32,793 nt of DNA from Phoronis australis (taxonomy: Eukaryota; Phoronida; Phoronidae). The stretch lies in the NCBI GenBank assembly GCA_002633005.1, contig NMRA01000268.1:543713-576505 (forward strand), read 5' to 3'. Shown here piece by piece: positions 22,170 to 31,805 of this stretch. Below the pieces are notes generated by a model that was not told the DNA's origin, ran no database searches, and saw only the letters and a program-made list of their open reading frames with translations. The first letter of the stretch is position 1; each line of letters starts with the position of its first letter. The translations under genes and the position numbers were made by a program.

Positions 22170-22633
22170 GTAAATATGTGGGTAATAAATGATGATCTGT
22201 TTGGTTCATTGTGATGCTGCTGCAAAGGTTCAAATGTTGAAAACTAATTCTTGTTGAATTCACTGGCTTTGAATTGATGTGTTAGTTTAAGTGAATGGGC
22301 ATCCGTCATATTGTTTTTTTCCAGTGTGGAATAGTTGCTTGGGTTGTGATGTAGTCACTTTCTGTGCTCATTCCTTCAAAAAATGGAAAACTATCAATCG
22401 GGATATTTATTTTTACATGAAGTTGTAGAATCTTCACAGTGACCTCATCATACAAACCTGACTTTGGTTTTCATGTCGTTCACAAATGTTTTGATGGACA
22501 TTTAGCAAGCTTATGGGTGAATACAGCCATAAAGTACTAATTTAAAATGACTTCAGTGACACACTGACAACAAAAATATGCACTTTAAAGAGTTTGTTTA
22601 CTCTAAATTCAATATGCTACCTGAAGTGTGTCT

Positions 22634-23120
22634 CAGGGCTTGGAATTTTCCGCGGAAACACGGATTTCCGCTTTTTTCAAATGTTCTTTCCGCTTTTTTT
22701 ATAATATATCCGCGTAAAAAAATCGGATTTGATATAAAATTTTCTCGGCAAATTCCTTTCTTACCGCGGCGTTGCAGACGACGTTCACCTCGAAAAGCTG
22801 TAGTTGCTCTTTATGTTTCGGAGGAACGTAAATTGTCAACATTGCCGGGGCATCTGGGACAGCGTGGTGGGATTTTCAGTGGTGTCTCGTGTTATTGTTA
22901 AGCGCGGCGACAAATACTACCGCTCTGCAGCCAAAAATGTGTGGGTTGAGAGTGGACGAGCGAGCTAAAAGGACGCCGATGCATGCTACTGATGGTGGTA
23001 ACATTTTTTTTTTTTAGTCCTCCCGATTTTTGTCGGGGAAAGGCTGGTTATCGGGCATGATTTGGGCAGTAAAAGTTTCAAAGTATCCGCGTTTTTTGTC
23101 ATTGGTCATTCCAAGCCCTG
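22634..23120 (+). mobile_element. hAT-like MITE 2 (CCGC type)
   Basis: 487 bp with the same CAGGGCTTGGAATTTTCC / ATTCCAAGCCCTG ends. The flanks GTGTCT and TTGTCT may be a degenerate target duplication. Subterminal copies of TTTCCGC and TCCGCG (about 22648-22720, and ATCCGCG near 23085) take the place of the TTTCCTC copies in element 1. Both share GTCATTGGYCATTCC at the right end. No transposase is encoded. Confidence 0.6.
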
Positions 23121-23165
23121 TTGTCTGTGTACAATAGTTTGCTAATGAGACGATGTTTGTCTTAG

Positions 23166-23308
23166 GCTGGCACATTTGTAGCTGGAAAGATAGAGAAATC
23201 TTGAAGAACATCATGTGGAAAGATGCTATGAACATTGCTGGCTGTTACGCATATAATGCTGCACAAGATGGCGCTACGTGCAGACCATGTGTCGAAGACG
23301 TCCAGGCT
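23166..23308 (+). CDS. Exon 2 of secreted cysteine-rich Ig protein
   Basis: 143-bp exon, residues 61-108, open throughout. Acceptor GTTTGTCTTAG|GC, donor GCT|GTAAGT (phase 0). It encodes GWHICSWKD, then an amphipathic stretch, GCYAYNAAQDGATCRPC, and an acidic end. Four cysteines fall here (WHIC, AGC, ATC, RPC). The G left by exon 1 plus GC gives glycine, matching phase. The tryptophan- and cysteine-rich spacing continues the module from exon 1 and looks like a folded extracellular domain, but I know no named family for it. A hAT-like element ends 45 bp upstream. Confidence 0.75.
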
Positions 23309-24847
23309 GTAAGTTTTTCAGGATAATATTTTGGAGAGTGATAAGGCTTTTTTCTAGTGGGCAGCTAGTTGGACACAATGACTCAAATTTTGACACCCTA
23401 GTTACGACGCTCTTTTCAGTGCTTGAATACGGTGTTCAGTGTTTGGATGCCCAAGTGAAATAACCATGATTAAAAGTTAAAATTTGTGAACAACAGAACT
23501 GGGAGCTCATTGCCCTTGTCCAGAATAAAGAATTAGTATTAAGGATATGTTGGATCTTACTTTCATTTTTGTTTGCAATATTGAAAACTTTACCCATGTG
23601 GATGAATCTTTGACCTTCATTTTTAGTTAACTAAACTTTAAAATCAACATCTTGCCTGCTCATGGTAGAAAAAACGATTTCCTAGACATACCTAATCCGT
23701 ATGGGAATTTGTTTACTTGTTTTCTAAGTTCAAAGGTTAGAGACCTGTCAATGACAGGCTGTCACTCAAGTCGAATTTCCCACCAGGCATAGAGCAGTTC
23801 TGTTTGTACCCACGGTCCTTCTATTAACTGATTCAGCATAATATTGAGTCTATGAGGTGAACATAGCCTAGAAAAATGATGTGGAAAGGAATACAAAGGG
23901 ATCCTGAGGGAGTTGTGTGTGCTTGCATATAAAGTTCATTGTAAAGTTGATAGCATAATCATACAATGAATGCACTGAGTCGCTGCAAGGCATCGGGCAC
24001 TGTGTTCACGTACGCTGCAAGTTGTTAAAAAAGATAAACCCTCTCCCAAATTCATTAATTTCACGGATAATATGACAGTTCAGTGTTTCAATCTTGCTCA
24101 CAGTGCACTTTAACCACAGGCTCGATTTCTATTGTCCATTTTTGTTGTTTTTTGATATTAGTCTCACCAGTGCATACTTCATATGTTGTGTACCACAATG
24201 AACTGTTGACTTACTAACTGTTTACCCCATATCTGACCTAGTGTCACTGGAGGCACTGAAATGCGACTGACAAAATTAAAACATTTCAGAGGTAATTAAG
24301 TTGATTACACTGTAAATTCAATTGACATTGCATCTGAGTGTTAATATAATGAATATAAAAAAGGGTTTTTAGGTTATATTGACTGAAAGCAAGTTTTCAG
24401 TGAATAATTAAGTGAAAACCTTGAGATTTTGACGACTCGCAACGTTTTCGGCTTTTTCTTGGGTTTGGCAATCAACTTCATTTGAACTTAGGAACACTCA
24501 GTTCTCGAATACGACTCAGATTTCTTTTAATATTCACTCAGGGGTTGTTGTGTTGTGAATGTACCTTTAAGTTTGTTAAAAATGAAAATTTCACTTAAAA
24601 TGTGGCCACCTTATAATAACAATGACACATAAATATAACTTGTATTTTTGTAACCCCTGATTTTTATTTCAGAAAATATATACTTTTATTAGTTGACACA
24701 GCCTTGGTTTTCTGATAATTCACTTTGAATTTGCATATCTCAATATTGTCCTACATAACATTAAGATATGAAGTAAGATGTAATGACTGTTACTGCAGAC
24801 CTATGCCTTTATGGTAATATATCACACTGTAACGGCAACTAGATTGT

Positions 24848-24970
24848 CTTATGGTCATGGAATTTGATATAGCGTGTCCATATGTTGAGAACCAGTTTGA
24901 TGCTCCTTATTCAGTGGAGAAAATTGGTTCTCAAAATTTGGGCACGCTTTATCGGACCATTACCATAAAG
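24848..24970 (+). repeat. Imperfect foldback with about 50-bp arms
   Basis: The left arm runs from CTTATGGTCATGG through ATATAGCGTGTCC to TTGAGAACCAGTTT; the right arm is its inverse, ending ATTACCATAAAG. Arms are about 80% matched around a loop of about 22 bases. A second CTTTATGGTAAT lies just upstream at 24807-24818. It is either a degenerate MITE or, if transcribed in the intron, a hairpin RNA. No known family recognised. Confidence 0.65.
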
Positions 24971-25340
24971 AAACAGTCACACTTCATTGGTCATGAATGC
25001 CCTGAAAAATTGGGAAACCCATTTTAGTTTCCCTATTTTTGAAATTCTGGATGAAGTCCCAATGAAGTTATTGCCTCAGGTGTTTACTTTAAAATTTATA
25101 AAAGTATGGCTGTGGCTGTAGTTTACATACTGGTTTCCTTATGTGAATTCTAAATAGTTGGGTCAAAAATTGTTTCAATAACGTCATTTAAAGGTAATAT
25201 TGAGTGCTTTTGCAGTGTTCTAAAATGGCCAACTTCAAACTTAATTATGAAAAACAATATGAAAGCAGTTTCTTAAGCCAGAATTAGCACCAAGTTGTTC
25301 CGTCGGCCGTTCCCACCACATTGTAATCATAGACAACAAA

Positions 25341-25506
25341 TTACCGTTAACGTTCGGGTTAACGCCTTGGGCGGTTAAATTGGCAAACCCAAAAAATCGG
25401 GGGTGGGCGGTTAACCAAGCAGTGGGCGGTTAAAGCGGAAATCCACCTAAAGTAGGAGGTGGGCGGTAAACTGAGCATGGGCATTAACCCGAACGTTATA
25501 CGGTAA
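25341..25506 (+). mobile_element. Small MITE with GGGCGGTTAA direct repeats
   Basis: 166-bp element with terminal inverted repeats: TTACCGTTAACGTTCGGGTT on the left, against the inverse of AACCCGAACGTTATACGGTAA on the right (a 2-base indel between them). Inside, GGGCGGTTAA or a one-base variant occurs four times in the same direction (about 25368, 25406, 25424, 25461). The target duplication is unclear. No coding capacity. Superfamily not recognised. Confidence 0.65.
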
Positions 25507-25780
25507 CTACAAAGTCTTCTTTACAGTAAATTGGGCCAAAAGTTGTTTTCATTAATCAGTTACGTGAATCTTGTTTTATTGCATTTAGGTTGCAGTCGTT
25601 ACTTGAGGCAAATTCTGTTAAGTATGACGCATTTTCGGCTTCGAACTAACTTACCAGTGAATTCACAACACTTAAAATCTCAAATAATATGCTTTTGGTT
25701 GTGATCCAGGCTGCATGGTATCTTTGATCGTCACCCCTAGGCAGTGGAGGTGTTATTTGTTTGTTTATTTCGTTTTGTAG

Positions 25781-25949
25781 GATGATCTAGCTGGTGTGGG
25801 TCGGGGATGCCCCCATCAGCTGTTGGGTCAAAGGTCATGCATCAGTGGAGGTCAAATTTCAGCCAGTTGCTGTGTGGACAGCCACTTTGGCAAGGCTTGT
25901 ACTTACAGACCCAGCCTCACATCTGGAGTTGTGTGCTGTAAGACAACAG
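25781..25949 (+). CDS. Exon 3 of secreted cysteine-rich Ig protein
   Basis: 169-bp exon, residues 109-164. Acceptor CGTTTTGTAG|GAT (phase 0, matching exon 2), donor ACAACAG|GTAGCA (phase 1). It encodes DDLAGVGRGCP, GQRSC, SASCCVDSHFGKAC and SGVVCCKTT, so seven cysteines including two CC pairs. With exons 1 and 2 the mature N-terminal region has 14 cysteines, an even number fitting seven disulfides. The spacing does not match WAP, Kazal, Kunitz, IGFBP or PLAC patterns as I know them. Two other frames are also open here, but only this one fits the flanking phases. Confidence 0.75.
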
Positions 25950-28882
25950 GTAGCAGCAGAAGTTTCAGGCTATACATTGTCTATACATACTGAAAACATC
26001 CCATGATTCAATGGGCTGTAGTCTCGATAGTTTTGCATATGCATGCATGAACACAAAATTTTCCGAAATCATAATTTGTTATACAGCAGTAGCTATAAGC
26101 AGAACCAATTTCAGTCTCAAACTTAGTACCAAAAAATATATAAAGGTTCATACAGGCAGCTGAAGGGGAAATAGTCGTATTCAGCACCTCAGTGTCATTG
26201 AGAGAGATCTATTAAAGGAGCATGCCACCCAAAAAACAGCCTAATTTGTATCAATTTAGATCGAGTAGTTCTACTCCATAACGACACGTACGGTTGCGTT
26301 ACCTGACACCTGACGGCAGACGGAGGTGTTGAAATTATCCAATGACGTCATCGGTTTCACACGCAGTCTGTTCAGCAGTTCCCAACACGGGCTACTAGTG
26401 TCAGCTTATCGCTTGAAGTCATCGTTTAACACCAATAAATCATCAAACTTCAATGTAAAACCTTTAAAAATATATCGATTTCTTATAAAAACATGTTCTT
26501 TTATTTCGCTCTTACGGATTTATTGGTATTTGGACACACCATAGCCTACAGAATTCGTCAGGCCAATAAGGTCTGTAGCAGGAGTTTGGGGTCTGTTCAG
26601 AGATAATTTCGAAGTATTTTCCGTGAGATACAGACAGGAGAACCTAGATCTGTGCTTGTTATCCTGGCCGGCAGTGGCTCGGAGCCCGATCAGGCCTGTC
26701 GTGGCAGGCCGGATTGACTCGTTATCCCAGCCAGTGGCTCGGAAACTGATCAGACATCACGAACATAAACCAGCCAAAGTTCAGTGGAAACTAAACTTCC
26801 AGTCAAGAAAATACTATACTAGTGAGCCAAAGTAATGTGCACCTGATTATGTTGGTGAATTAGCCATGAAACTGCAAATCTACTTACTCGTCGGGGGCCG
26901 CGAATTTAGATTCCGCTTTGGCCACAGCACCGTCAGGGCAGAATTTGTACATTGACAATCATTATTTGAGTAATGTAAATGTAAATAAAGATTCCCCTAA
27001 CACCTGGCCGTGGGATGGAAATCGAGTTGTTTCACAACAGTTTCTGCCAGCAAACACTAAATTAGCATGACCCACTGATGTCGCCAGCGTCGTTTCTCAC
27101 CTTACAGGTTAACGCGACACCTCTTGGCAAGGTAAGGTCGACCGTATGCGAGGCAAAGTGGATATAGACCGATTAAGACGGCAAAAAAGACTAATTAAAT
27201 CGGGTGGCATTCTCCTTTAAAGCTGAGTGGATCAATGCAAAAATTCTGTGTGACAGAGTACTTTGAAAACATTTTAGCTTAATTGGAACTACATCAATTA
27301 GTTAATGACTGGCTCGTTAAATTATTTCGCTCAATATCAACTAGCTCTGGTTCCTTAATTAAGGTCATTAACAGCTCAAGCAAACTAGTCGTAAAGTAAC
27401 GTTTTACCCATGTCAACAGCAGCGATTTAACTCTTTCTATGTGAATACGATTATAAAATGTATCAAATATTGGAATCATGGAATGTGTATGTTCTCGTGC
27501 GGCTTGTCTGCATGATGTTATTGTTCAATCAACAGTTTTGAATTTAGTGCCACTCCTCTTGAGTAATCAAAATTTTAAGAAATTTACAGTTTTATAGGCA
27601 GAGTGCTCAGTCAAGTGAGTTAATCAAGATTTATGGACAGGCAACTGATATTTAACCAGATCTTTGAAGTATTGGCAATGAAGGTACAGCCTTCTTAACT
27701 TTTTACTGCATTAGAGTACGCTTTATCTGTTTTACAGCTAAACACGCCTTTCGATGACTCACCCATCTACTGCCAAACATGCTTTACTGTAACTTACCCA
27801 TTTACTGCCAAAGGCATGTGTTTACTTCAAAACTTTATTCTATAGCTTTCTCGTACTTCGAACACACTTAAACATCGCCGTAGAAGTGGGCCCTATAGAA
27901 AGAAATACAAAAAGTGTTGATAAGTTGGAAGACAAAAATTAAAACGTGATATGTATACAAACATAACCCGAATAACAACTACATCTAGTGGCAAACAAAC
28001 AAACTAGCTGGTTGCAAGTAACTATAAACTAAAACACTATGCAAAAACTTAAGGAACTATAAACTAGGTAGAACTGAACTAGGAAACCACATAAAGAAAT
28101 TACTCTAGTTAAAATATCAACGGATATGGTACTCACAAAATAGTTCAGCTCCAGAGCATATCAAAACGACACACACCCTCCTTTCAGCCATTTTGGAAAC
28201 AGAATGCCCAAAGAAGGCTCTAGTAGGCTCTTAAAGAGGATTTACTCCTTACAGGCACCTTTTGGCGACTTACCAAATGCGTCGAAGGGGGAGTTGGGCA
28301 CTTGCCTGTTTTTTACCTAGTTTATGGTGGGTGATAACTGCACTTTAATGACATTATCAGACGACAGTACAACAGTTTTAACAAATCCAATATGAAAGTA
28401 ATTATTTGAGTTTTTTTCTTGTTTTTGAAGAAGTGTAAGGTCAATTGTGATTGATGCAATGGTCTTTAAACTGCCCATTGTAGAGGTTTAATTGACTTGA
28501 ATCGATTCATGATCTGAAGGGGACATGTTAGATACAGGACAAGGTCCAAGCTGGTATATCAACCAAAACCTTTCATTGGCCATAGTTTTTTTTTCACGCG
28601 ACATCTTGAATAACTCTATTTTGGTGAATACCTGCCCTAACATATCATATCATAATTTTAAAGTGTCGTAAAACTATGGGTGTGCACCCTATCCTGGGTT
28701 CCATAACAATTCACCTACTTTTAATAATTTTAGAGGGTTTTTAGTGATTGCACACTGTGTGAAGCATATCCTCAAAATTTGTTTGGAAGTGGGTGATATG
28801 ATTTGGAACATTTTCTTGTTCTGTGTAGGTAAATGTAGTTATCTGCCTGTCTACCTAATGCATGTAGTTTGCTAACATCCAG
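25950..28882 (+). other. Intron 3, with Kolobok copy B
   Basis: GTAGCA to AACATCCAG. It contains the Kolobok-like copy at 26212-27220. From 27221 to 28882 there is only AT-rich sequence, with a small direct repeat CCCATYTACTGCCAAA (about 27763 and 27798) and one isolated CATCTAGTGGCAAAC at about 27983. Confidence 0.55.
26212..27220 (-). mobile_element. Kolobok-like DNA transposon, copy B (THAP part lost)
   Basis: TTAA at 26212-26215 and 27217-27220 flanks inverted ends AGGAGCATGCCACCC and GGGTGGCATTCTCCT. It is the inverted sister of 2172-3347, closely matching over most of its length. It is shorter because the stretch that holds the THAP exon in copy A is missing or replaced around 26985-27080. 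CCAAT plus TGACGTCA (26343-26350) is kept. A 72-codon frame at 26326-26544 is also open in copy A, but it begins with GTG. It sits within intron 3 of the secreted Ig gene. Confidence 0.75.
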
Positions 28883-29053
28883 GCTTTCAACCTCAACGTC
28901 ATGGTAGCCACCAGATGAAGATCGTGGTGACAGTTGGACAACCCATAACAGTACGATGCCCTGTCAGAGGTCACCCTCATCCGCTCATCACATGGCACAG
29001 AAATGATGAAGCTATTGACCAGCCTGATAGTGAATGGAGTGTAGATGATGCTG
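28883..29053 (+). CDS. Exon 4 of secreted Ig protein: first half of Ig domain
   Basis: 171-bp exon, residues 165-221. The acceptor must be AACATCCAG|GC: the nearer upstream AG (ending 28866) would bring a TAA into frame. Donor GATGCTG|GTGAGG, phase 1. It encodes the first half of an I-set/C2 immunoglobulin domain: KIVVTVGQPITVRCPV with the B-strand cysteine, then HPLITWHRND with the C-strand tryptophan (C-x11-W, standard spacing). The second half lies in exon 5, so the domain is split by a phase-1 intron. In matrix proteins such Ig domains mediate protein contacts; the partner here is unknown. Confidence 0.85.
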
Positions 29054-30237
29054 GTGAGGATGTATATAGGGGCCTCATTCATGAGACCTTGTCCTCGGTC
29101 ATATTTGGTAGTTTTCAACATAACTTAAGCTCCCGTGATGGTTGTGCTATAGATTGTAGTAATTAATAGTATTAATATTCAAATGTCTCATTCATGAGTC
29201 AAGACTGTGTTTGTCTGACTTTTCTTGGAGCTTTTTAAATAATCTCAAGTAAACTTACGTGTACCCCATGTGTTAACAGTGCAAATTGTATGTTCTTGTG
29301 TTAAAACTTGGCATGTAAACAAGTGGGCCTCCACTCTCAGGTGGCATACTCATCACTTGAGATGCCAAAGCTGGTTTTCTAGACCTGGTGATCAAATGGC
29401 TGGAAGGCTGTCAAAAGATGGTTATTGTTCTCCTGTGCAACACCGGGTACTTGGTTCAGTCTGGACAAAACCGAAGTATCTCTCCAGGACCTAACCAAAT
29501 GAATGAAACCATTTTCAAAACTTCCATGATTTCAGAAATCGCATACTGTTAGTCTTTTGAAGTTGGACTGCGAGAGAGATTGGCAGAACAACTAGAGACT
29601 TGATAAAGTTTGCTTAATACTTTTAAATTCGGTCTCTTTATTTTATAAAATAACCCTAAATTTATTTCAGTGAGTGCAAACAATTCAATGGCAGTGCACC
29701 AAATTCCAACTACTATCCCTTAAATCCCAGTCCTGCTCCAACAAACACCAAAGCTGAAGTAGAATTCCGTACCCCGGCCCTGAACCAGACACCCTCATAC
29801 TGAAAATATTCACAGACAAAACTTCAATCCTGCATTGTGTTTGTAGGTCCAGGACTTGGCTTTAGGGGATCGAAACTAATTTAGAGGCATGTCCATGGAA
29901 TCGTTTCCACTCCTGTATAAGTCTGTGAATTTGATAGTACAAAATAAAGATTTCTGAAGCTTTCATTGAGGGTTGATGGTGGTGTACTATTTTTATCCAC
30001 AAAAAAGGCTGTGTAAACTTCAAGGAGTTGAAAAGACCATTTTTAAATGATTGTGTTCGAATTGATTTTGAAAAGTTGTGACCTTTAGCAGTAGAGGTAT
30101 GAAATGCAATTTAGTATAAATCAGTGACTTCAGATAAATTTTGGAAAATAATACATCTGTATAAATAAAAATATATTGCCTATTGGATCTGAACTGTCGT
30201 TGTGATGGTCGAATGCCTTCATTGCTTTGCTTTTCAG
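29054..30237 (+). other. Intron 4, nothing recognised
   Basis: GTGAGG to TTTGCTTTTCAG. AT-rich, with no repeat termini or exon-like sequence that I can support. Confidence 0.6.
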
Positions 30238-30345
30238 GCTCACTGATGACAAAAAGTGCAATATTGAGTCACTCTGGTCTATACAGATGCCGAGCAAGAA
30301 ATGACCTAGGAGAGCTGGAGGTTTTTACCATGGTTACAGTAAAAC
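30238..30345 (+). CDS. Exon 5 of secreted Ig protein: second half of Ig domain
   Basis: 108-bp exon, residues 222-257. Acceptor TTGCTTTTCAG|GC (phase 1, matching exon 4), donor AAAAC|GTAAGG (phase 1). It encodes GSLMTKSAILSHSGLYRC, then RARNDLGELEV and a final beta strand TMVTVK. The (D/H)-S-G-x-Y-x-C motif supplies the F-strand cysteine that pairs with the one in exon 4. N-x-x-G after it is typical of I-set domains. The opposite-strand AGA exon begins only 132 bp downstream. Confidence 0.85.
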
Positions 30346-30476
30346 GTAAGGATGATAATTGTTCTGGCTTCCAGGAAAAAAGCTGAAAATAGTTGGATAG
30401 ACATGGTTCATAGTGGCTTTAATGGTTCCATATCATTGGTGGTGATTGTATATAGAATGGCGATGAANTAACTTAC

Positions 30477-30610
30477 CATAAGTACCACTAGAGGAAATAG
30501 CTATGATTGCTCCCACGAAGTCGGGGTATTTCTTGGCTATCTTGACCACAACAGTCGACGCAGCAGTCGAAGGTGACTGGCCATCCCTCATTAACTCCAC
30601 GACATGAAAA
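30477..30610 (-). CDS. AGA: Internal exon of aspartylglucosaminidase (AGA)
   Basis: 134-bp exon of a lysosomal N-terminal-nucleophile hydrolase that removes the asparagine-linked sugar at the end of glycoprotein breakdown. The minus strand has acceptor TTTTATCATCAG|T (phase 2) and donor ACTTATG|GTAAGT (phase 1). It encodes FHVVELMRDGQSP, then YPDFVGAIIAISSSGTYG, matching the beta-subunit C-terminal region of AGA, where the family has VEYMRRG-type and F-x-G-A-x-x-x-x-x-x-G-x-Y-G sequence. The catalytic threonine and glycine-rich loop belong to earlier exons, which should lie to the right, beyond the window. I found no convincing last exon to the left. The exon sits antisense in the last intron of the Ig gene. 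Confidence 0.75.
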
Positions 30611-30697
30611 CTGATGATAAAAACACACAAAATTAAACAAGGAATTAAACAAATTTGCCATCATTACTGGCCAAGTCACTTAAAGCTTATAAGTACC

Positions 30698-30735
30698 TTA
30701 AAAGGACACTAAACCCAGTTTTTGCTTATGAACAT
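30698..30735 (+). repeat. Single TTAA-type transposon terminus
   Basis: TTAA followed by AAGGACACTAAACCC resembles an RRG-starting end of a TTAA-inserting element, like the Kolobok copies in design but not in sequence. No inverse partner (GGGTTTAGTGTCC) was found in the window, so this is a fragment or coincidence. Confidence 0.3.
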
Positions 30736-31407
30736 AGAACTCTCCTAGACAGCTCTATAAGACAAAATGGCATTCTGTAATCCTTATCAAAACTCAAAAG
30801 TTTGAAGCAAATCAGAAAATTCTTTACAAATTCTGCTAAAAGGGCAAGTGTGACCCTAAATTCGGGACATCAACACGGCAACTTTACGGAATGACCGCCC
30901 ACCACGAAACACCCTGTGACACAGTAAGTGAAATTGTTTTCAGTTGAATCCTTCTTTTATCAATCAAGTGAGATGCCAATGGTGCAATAGCGGGTAAACA
31001 GAAAATGGATTGGTTGGTATGTGTGGTATTGAACGATTGCAAGCCCAAATTCTATTTCAGGCCAGGCACCCCTAGACGTTTTAGTTTGATGACTCCAAGC
31101 AACCTTCATCTGGCATTCTATAGCCAAACGGATGTGTTCATAAAGAATCAAGAAGAGAAATTAACTGTGAGACAACTTTGACCATATAGATCTTGCATAT
31201 CATGTTTCATATATTTTTAGCTAGACAACCGCTTGACGACTGTCAAGCGTTTTATACTTTGTTTGCACCAAGGCAAGAAACTAAGCCTATAACTAATAAT
31301 CAACATTGATTCCAGATAGCTCAAACCACAGGATAAAATTTTCACCGGTGTTCAATTTTTAATCATTAGAATCATGGTTGATGTATCAGTGTAATTTCCC
31401 TCCGCAG

Positions 31408-31466
31408 TTAAACATGCTTGTTTGGAGACCCAGACTGTAGCCTGGAAGCAGTTTATTTTTAGTTAA
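31408..31466 (+). CDS. Probable last exon of secreted Ig protein
   Basis: Acceptor AATTTCCCTCCGCAG|TT has a strong pyrimidine tract. The C left by exon 5 plus TT gives Leu258 and the frame continues for 18 residues (KHACLETQTVAWKQFIFS) to TAA at 31464-31466. With this exon the coding length is 831 bases, exactly 277 codons including stop. AATAAA follows at 31512-31517, then GT-rich sequence (about 31529-31546), as expected of a polyadenylation site. The short tail has no domain, only one cysteine, so chance cannot be excluded; a longer gene with more exons to the right is the alternative. Confidence 0.45.
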
Positions 31467-31805
31467 TTCTCTACATAGCAAAATATCATTAAGCCACAGT
31501 TGCAAAATGCTAATAAATTTTCAATCGTTCTTGTGCGACATTTGTGGCTATCGCAAACTGGAAAAAACTATTTACTAGTTGTAAGCAGATGCCAGAACTT
31601 TTCCAGACGAGGTGGTCAGTTCATATTTTGCAGTAAAAATGTTATTGTACATAGGGTCCAGTATGACTCATTGTGTTTACTGGTATTGTTATGTCCCTTC
31701 ACTTGCTGGTAGATGTAGTAACCCTACAGAAAAATATCATTGTCAATGATGTTCTATTGTCACAACATGTACTGGACCTGAACTAGGTTCAGCAAACCAT
31801 ACCTA
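31467..31805. other. 3' UTR and flank, nothing else recognised
   Basis: Unique-looking sequence between the proposed stop codon and the abrupt start of the Helentron duplicate. No element terminus or target duplication is visible at the junction. Confidence 0.4.
31512..31517 (+). terminator. Candidate polyadenylation signal AATAAA
   Basis: Canonical hexamer 46 bp after the proposed stop codon, followed within 30 bp by a GT-rich stretch. It supports the last-exon model but is common by chance in AT-rich DNA. Confidence 0.4.

Larger units (their letters stand above)
20916..23165 (+). other. Intron 1, with two hAT-like elements
   Basis: GT (GTATAT) to AG (TTTGTCTTAG). It contains two short elements with CAGGGCTTGGAAT termini, at 21929-22169 and 22634-23120. 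The second ends only 45 bp before exon 2, so the acceptor region directly borders transposon sequence. The rest is unremarkable. Confidence 0.6.
23309..25780 (+). other. Intron 2, with a foldback and a small MITE
   Basis: Starts GTAAGT and ends TTTCGTTTTGTAG. It contains an imperfect foldback (24848-24970) and a 166-bp inverted-repeat MITE (25341-25506). The remainder is AT-rich sequence with no coding signal. Confidence 0.6.
30346..31407 (+). other. Intron 5, containing an antisense AGA exon
   Basis: GTAAGG to TTTCCCTCCGCAG. It holds the minus-strand AGA exon (30477-30610), an ambiguous base N at 30468, and one end of a TTAA-type repeat at 30698. If exon 6 is wrong, this stretch is only 3' flank. 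Confidence 0.45.

Noticed and set aside
26000-26156. Possible last AGA exon on the minus strand (acceptor TTTCCCCTTCAG followed by an AAC-like start)
   Set aside because: The phase gives one residue fewer than the family pattern and the following sequence shows no clear AGA similarity; 4.3 kb away and probably chance.
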